DNA of 10,000 nt from assembly GCA_009663005.1 (NCBI GenBank), contig CM018904.1, positions 7,857,514-7,867,513 of the forward strand. The letters are read 5' to 3'. The position numbers and the translations under genes were made by a program. The first letter of the stretch is position 1. Every line of letters starts with the position of its first letter. Source of the DNA: Actinidia chinensis (lineage: Eukaryota; Streptophyta; Magnoliopsida; Ericales; Actinidiaceae). Below the pieces are notes generated by a model that saw only the letters and a program-made list of their open reading frames with translations, did no database searches and had not been told where the DNA came from. Positions 8,375-10,000 of the stretch are shown here, piece after piece.

Positions 8375-9237
8375 TCAACCCTCGTCACCTGAGGTCGGTT
8401 GTCTCCGCCATGGTAGAGAGAGCGCCGTGCAACCAGCACAAAGTGTTTCTGGAAGTCCGCGAACCCCGAAGTACCTTCGACACCTCGATAAGTAACCTAC
8501 GAGATCTATGCTTCCCGAGGAAGTTCCGTCTCTGACGTTCAACCTCGGAAGAAGTTGGCAACTTGTTGCAGCTTTCCTGAAAATTGCAGTTAGACGACGA
8601 TAGTGACTCGCGAACAACAAACAACATAGGAATAACTGGTGTCCCCAAGATCTGGGAACTGTATGTATATCGCTGGCGGCCGTGCGCGACGGGAACTCCC
8701 ACTCATCCCCGAGCGCACAAAAAGAACCCGTCGTCCACCCCTTTACATGCTCGGAGATCTCGGAGCAAGTTCTCTCAGGCTCGCTGAAGTTAATACCACC
8801 CCGAATTGGGTAAGGGGAAGGAGTATAAGCACCTGAATTCGCACAGGAATGTGACATTTGAAGAGGACGCCAGATCACCACGAGCAGACGAAATCTCCAT
8901 GCGTTGGGGACAATTGTGCGGGCAATTTGTAATGAATCAAGTTTCCCTAATGGTAGGAATGGAAGGGAAGCACTTAAAGCCGGCCAGGGAAAAGCGGCTT
9001 TCGGGTAAAATAAAATGCCCACTCGCACTTGGCGAGATGATAAAATTATCTTGCCTTCCCAGGAATCCGAAGGCGTTCCTGAGGGGAATGGAATAGGTGG
9101 TCGAGCTTGTCCAGTCGGTTGGGGCACATGACATTACCCTCCTTGGTTAAGACTCGAGGTATCCATCTTTGGGGAGTGGTTGGAGTTTCGTGTGGAGACG
9201 ACGGGAATGGCTGTGTCATCGATATAAGACTTTGCAC
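8375..9237 (-). pseudogene. Antisense gene, first exon: plant 'putative gypsy type transposon' (Transposase_28-like) domain
   Basis: On the strand opposite pol, a frame of 250 codons is open at 9127-8375, the longest in the window. Its motifs match my memory of the plant Transposase_28-type family (Pfam PF04195): RQVRVGI (residues 32-38), PNAWRF (74-79), VKGW (128-131) followed by DEWEFP (141-146). An overlapping - frame starting at ATG 9237 supplies the expected upstream part (DKLDHLF...PQERLRIP), so the real start probably lies there and one frameshift separates the two. After about residue 165 an overlapping frame (8702-8385) is also open, so the true frame there is unclear. Function is unknown. 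Antisense genes after pol are known in Tat elements such as Grande. Stops follow 8375 before the intron. Confidence 0.65.
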
Positions 9238-10000
9238 CTAGATGATGTGATATCCAAGAAGGCAGGGAAGGGAGTGCTCAGATTTCGCCCCGAGGTTGGT
9301 TGGTCTTGGAGAAATACACGGGACGCCAACTGTTTATGGCGGATGCAATTTTAAAAACGGAAGCAAGCGAAGCAGCAGCACTTCGGACAGCAACGGAAAT
9401 GTGCGAATGAACAGGTTTTAACCCCATTCATTTAGATACACATAGGGGAGGGCTGTGTGACGATCGGGCCAACAGCCCAGAGAACCGACGTTTCCGATTT
9501 CGAGAATGAAAACCGCATTCCCGCATTTTTCATTTTTAAAACTTTTCCGCCGAGTCAACTATCGGCTTTCTAGTTACCAATCAACGTAGCTCCTGGATGT
9601 GAGTCAGTAGACGCTTCCACATGTTCTTTTCGGTATACAGTTATTTGCAAAAAAAGTCAGCATTGTCCATGTTTTGAGAACAGCCTTGATTCTGTGCTTG
9701 TGATTCATCTATGATTGGATGACTAGTCGGCCCCTATAGCTCGCCCAAAACTTTTCTAACGAATACAAGTCAAACCATGCCGCACAAAATTAGATCACCT
9801 AGGAAAAGATCTATGAATCGCCAGTCGTTTTGCAAACGGCTGAGGATCCTTGATCACCATCACAGACGTCGCATGATAAGAACGCCCATTTCATTACCAA
9901 GGAATATTCTCGCCAGTCGAACGATCTTTCCGTATATATTGTCGCCCAGGAGCTTATATTCATAGGAAGTGGAAAGTTTGGACAACCCGTTTCACCATGA
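9238..10000. other. Unassigned region right of the antisense gene
   Basis: About 760 bp without a recognisable domain on either strand. The longest + frames (61-62 codons at 9169-9354 and 9777-9965) show no family resemblance. In related elements the antisense gene's promoter, a polypurine tract and then the 3' LTR would lie here. A purine-rich AGGGGAGGG occurs near 9445-9453 and is followed by TGTGTGACG, but that does not match the start of the 5' LTR. I see no copy of the 427-1126 sequence before the window ends. Confidence 0.5.

Larger units (their letters stand above)
427..10000 (+). mobile_element. Degenerate Tat-lineage Ty3/gypsy LTR retrotransposon, right end not seen
   Basis: Motifs of Gag, protease, reverse transcriptase, RNase H, a second RNase H and integrase occur in that order on the + strand, with an LTR-like segment and a primer binding site upstream. 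Protease-RT-RNase H-integrase order is Ty3/gypsy. The additional RNase H before integrase, the lack of any visible chromodomain after integrase, and the antisense gene after pol point to the Tat group. Every pol domain is interrupted by frameshifts or stops, so the copy is non-autonomous as written. The 3' LTR is not found before 10000, so the end given is only the window edge; the true boundary could lie earlier if the copy is truncated. Confidence 0.9.

Noticed and set aside
8584..9096. Several + strand frames of 65-96 codons opposite the antisense gene
   Set aside because: They are shadows of the - strand 250-codon frame and show no family resemblance.
9445..9475. Purine tract followed by TGTGTGACG as a polypurine tract and 3' LTR start
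   Set aside because: The sequence after it does not match the proposed 5' LTR start or any part of 427-1126 that I could find.

Overview
This window looks like plant nuclear DNA, probably from an angiosperm, and almost all of it is one broken copy of a Ty3/gypsy LTR retrotransposon of the Tat group (the Ogre/Retand/RIRE2-like branch of Metaviridae). Three things support this. Gag and Pol motifs occur in order on the + strand. A second, archaeal-type RNase H lies between the ordinary RNase H and the integrase, which is diagnostic for Tat. A long gene on the - strand follows pol, as in several Tat elements. I see no cellular gene, tRNA, rRNA, CRISPR array or bacterial-type operon, and the species cannot be named from the sequence.

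Layout: 1-426 is unassigned flanking sequence. 427-1126 is a probable 5' LTR with a TATA box and an AATAAA signal. 1131-1148 is the primer binding site. 1149 to about 1640 is the untranslated leader. From about 1640 to 6746 lie gag, protease, reverse transcriptase, RNase H, a second RNase H and integrase, all on + and all recognisable, but broken by many frameshifts and stops. 6747-7090 is a spacer rich in the word TCGCC, followed by an AT-rich block (7091-7138). From about 9237 down to 7139, on the - strand, is a gene resembling the plant 'putative gypsy type transposon' domain (Transposase_28-like). It includes a 250-codon open frame and a likely spliceosomal intron. 9238-10000 holds nothing I can assign. 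No 3' LTR is visible, so the element runs off the right edge or is truncated.

In an intact relative, the LTR promoter would drive a + strand RNA for Gag-Pol: particle formation, polyprotein cutting, reverse transcription, RNA removal by RNase H, and integration. The antisense gene converges on pol from the other side and its role is unknown. This copy cannot make a working polyprotein as written. Frame breaks are mostly small indels, several at homopolymers, while motif codons survive in neighbouring frames. That pattern fits either a decayed element or residual indel errors in the sequence. The points most worth a second look are the intron-bearing antisense gene, the excess of TCGCC/GGCGA, and the purine-repeat insertion inside the integrase zinc finger.
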